Of a DNA stretch of 44,524 nt, positions 43,153 to 44,524 are shown piece by piece. Positions within the stretch are counted from its first letter, which is position 1. The number at the start of each line of letters is the position of its first letter. Origin of the DNA: Gammaproteobacteria bacterium (GTDB taxonomy: Bacteria; Pseudomonadota; Gammaproteobacteria; Chromatiales; Chromatiaceae); the NCBI GenBank assembly GCA_024275295.1, contig JAJRZI010000115.1:1-44524 (forward strand). Direction: 5' to 3'. A program made the translations under genes and the position numbers. Under the pieces are notes generated by a model that saw nothing but the letters and a program-made list of their open reading frames with translations, did no database searches and was not told the DNA's origin.

Positions 43153-43400
43153 AGCTTCTTTCTCCTCACCAATAAAAAACAGCAAAACACAAACCGATAC
43201 ATCTGTTTGCGGCTCACAGCAACTGTTCTTGAATAAATCTTTACCGTGCTGTTCCACCAAAAAGAGCGATTGGAACCGTAGCAAGGGCAACTAAGGTACT
43301 AAAGATGTGGGTTCTTCTGGCTGAATTTATTCGAAGGCGTTGAGCGGATTTTAGAGCACGTAGGGCGCACTAAGGTTGCTTTGCAAAATGTATAATATGT
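43153..43400 (-). other. Long leader of the cytochrome c554-cyclase operon with alternative hairpins
   Basis: A 248-bp gap upstream of the cytochrome gene. On the minus strand ACAGCA (43252-43247) can pair with TGCTGT at 43221-43216 or with a second TGCTGT at 43184-43179. The second is followed directly by a run of six T. A third stem, GCAAAC/GTTTGT, lies between. Mutually exclusive pairing with a T tract suggests an attenuator, though the stems are short. The distal half (43262-43400) shows nothing I can assign. Confidence 0.35.
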
Positions 43401-44524
43401 TTAGGATGTGAGCTTTTCCTTGGCAGCTTCAAGTGCGGATGTTATACCCAAATCCAGCTTTTTATTGGCATAGCCCAGCAGTGGCAGAACAGCACGAACC
43501 AGGCTATGCAGCTGATCTGAACTGATGGCATCACCCACTCCCGCTTCAATCTGGGCAATGGCCTGGATGATTTCCATACCCAGGCTGTTTTCATCCGTAG
43601 CCCTTGCCATTCGCTCCTTGGGCGCTTCTTCGCGGGCAGGCACCACCTCACCACTGACAGCACTACCCAGCGGGTGAACGATGCTGTCTCTTGCGTTGAC
43701 CATACTGCCTCCACCACTGGCAATGGCTCTGTTTAGCGCAGCTTCCGCCTGCCCAACCAGCTGGCTAAAGCTGGAACAGCTCTGCTCTGGGTCAATACCG
43801 GACACCCCAGCACTAAGACGAATATCCAGCACGCCACTTTCCACTCTCAACCCCAATGCACTGATCTTTTCACAGACACGCTCAATAGAACGCAGGCTGC
43901 CAATGCGGTTGGTCAAAGGGAGGATAAGGGCGAATCTTGCCGTGCCAATACGGGCGCAAAGATCCTCTCTGCGCAGGCAGCTGGTAATGGTTTGACTGAT
44001 CTTGAGCAGTACGCGGGCTGCCTTCTGTTTGCCATGTGTGTTGATGAGATCCATGAAACGATCAATTTCAAGCAGCGCAACGGCCAATTCTGTCTCATGC
44101 CTTACGGCCAGTGAGAGATCTTTTTCGCCGTGGGTAAAAAAGAACTGTTTATTGGCCAGACCCGTCAGTTTATCCTGTTCCAGCTTCTCTTCCACTTCCG
44201 CCAGTTTCTGGCTGTAGCCAATATAGGCGGCCGCCCGGTTTTTAAGCGTTACGGTGTCAAACGGTTTGACGATAAAATCGGTGGCGCCCAGATTCAGCAC
44301 CTCGGCCTTGGTATCATCATCATCATCCTTGCCAGTGATGACAATGACGGGCAGATTCAGCAGGCGCGACTCATCTGAGTCACGGATAAGGCCCAACAGC
44401 TCATACCCATCTGAACCTTCCATCTGAAGATCGGTAAATACCGCTGAGATGTTTTCATTCTCCTGCAAAACAGCCCAGGCCTCCAAACCATTACAGGCTT
44501 CATGCACCGTATAGTCATTTCTCA
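43401..44524 (-). CDS. Response regulator with degenerate GGDEF domain (partial)
   Basis: The gene runs off the right edge, so the N terminus is missing; the frame is open to the last base and reads RNDYTVHEACNGLEAW at the edge. The receiver domain retains the phospho-acceptor Asp in AVFTDLQMEGSDGYELLG and the conserved Lys in DFIVKPFD. A GGDEF-family domain follows (DKLTGLANKQFFFTHGEKDL), but the active-site GGEEF is replaced by GTARF, so cyclase activity is unlikely. A 75-residue C-terminal helical region (about 290-368 of the visible part) has no family I know. It may act as a c-di-GMP or protein-interaction output. Its partner kinase is not in the window. Confidence 0.85.
   Translation of the reverse strand, partial: RNDYTVHEACNGLEAWAVLQENENISAVFTDLQMEGSDGYELLGLIRDSDESRLLNLPVIVITGKDDDDDTKAEVLNLGATDFIVKPFDTVTLKNRAAAYIGYSQKLAEVEEKLEQDKLTGLANKQFFFTHGEKDLSLAVRHETELAVALLEIDRFMDLINTHGKQKAARVLLKISQTITSCLRREDLCARIGTARFALILPLTNRIGSLRSIERVCEKISALGLRVESGVLDIRLSAGVSGIDPEQSCSSFSQLVGQAEAALNRAIASGGGSMVNARDSIVHPLGSAVSGEVVPAREEAPKERMARATDENSLGMEIIQAIAQIEAGVGDAISSDQLHSLVRAVLPLLGYANKKLDLGITSALEAAKEKLTS

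Noticed and set aside
43195-43262. Cyclic-di-GMP (GEMM) riboswitch before the cytochrome-cyclase operon
   Set aside because: GGTAAA and CCGCAAAC recall the GEMM core, but the stems pair in a different topology and the tetraloop/receptor is missing.
42556-43290. Longer start of the c554-like cytochrome at 43290
   Set aside because: The extra 46 residues precede a proper signal peptide and ribosome site at 43152.

Overview
The window reads as chromosome of a flagellated, respiring gammaproteobacterium, probably an aquatic or sediment organism rich in c-type cytochromes. The evidence is gene content and order: hslV-hslU-DUF971-ubiE-ubiJ-ubiB, dapF-DUF484-xerC, DUF4124-ntrB-ntrC and the flagellar pair flgP-flgT are all gammaproteobacterial arrangements. 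No rRNA, tRNA, CRISPR array, transposase or integrase was seen. Base composition is uneven: about 1-2500, 4260-5830 and 40540-43150 are visibly richer in A+T than the housekeeping blocks.

Layout. 175-2484 (minus): flagellar outer-membrane proteins FlgP and FlgT plus a small secreted protein, behind a sigma-54 promoter. 2796-5834 (plus): RNA helicase DbpA, an alpha/beta hydrolase and a DUF2459 lipoprotein. 5924-15819: a membrane protein, a very large FAD/Fe-S 2-hydroxyacid oxidoreductase divergent from a D-2-hydroxyacid dehydrogenase, a PilZ protein, a phosphohexomutase gene broken by an in-frame amber codon, a tiny membrane protein coupled to endonuclease I, and a ClC chloride channel. 16026-21944: a SlyD-like isomerase, the ubiquinone genes and HslUV. 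21955-22323: a gene-free stretch holding a ~162-bp imperfect palindrome that looks like a MITE. 22324-26641: a PilZ protein, a haem-sensing HD-GYP phosphodiesterase, XerC, DUF484 and DapF. 26796-29615: an ACP/acyl-AMP ligase/acyltransferase fusion with a premature stop. 29625-31134: a beta-propeller protein overlapping a cytochrome c gene. 31207-34489: NtrC, NtrB and a DUF4124 protein, with a good sigma-54 promoter and NtrC site before ntrB.

The main find is 34610-40213: a four-gene minus-strand operon encoding two di-haem cytochrome c peroxidase-like proteins, a Tat-exported Rieske protein and a molybdopterin oxidoreductase of the arsenite oxidase family. Two di-haem peroxidases joined to AioBA-like subunits is the signature of the dissimilatory iodate reductase cluster idrABP1P2, not of arsenite oxidase. 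The operon ends in a strong terminator and is preceded by a perfect 6-3-6 palindrome. It lies beside DUF4124-ntrBC, where glnA is found in relatives. It therefore looks like an inserted respiratory module.

40541-44524 (minus): a tetrahaem cytochrome c554-like gene and a membrane diguanylate cyclase form an operon. A response regulator with a degenerate GGDEF domain runs off the right edge. The cyclase and the HD-GYP phosphodiesterase at 22715 share the same periplasmic haem-sensor segment, so opposing c-di-GMP enzymes may read related redox signals. Two PilZ proteins supply possible c-di-GMP receptors.
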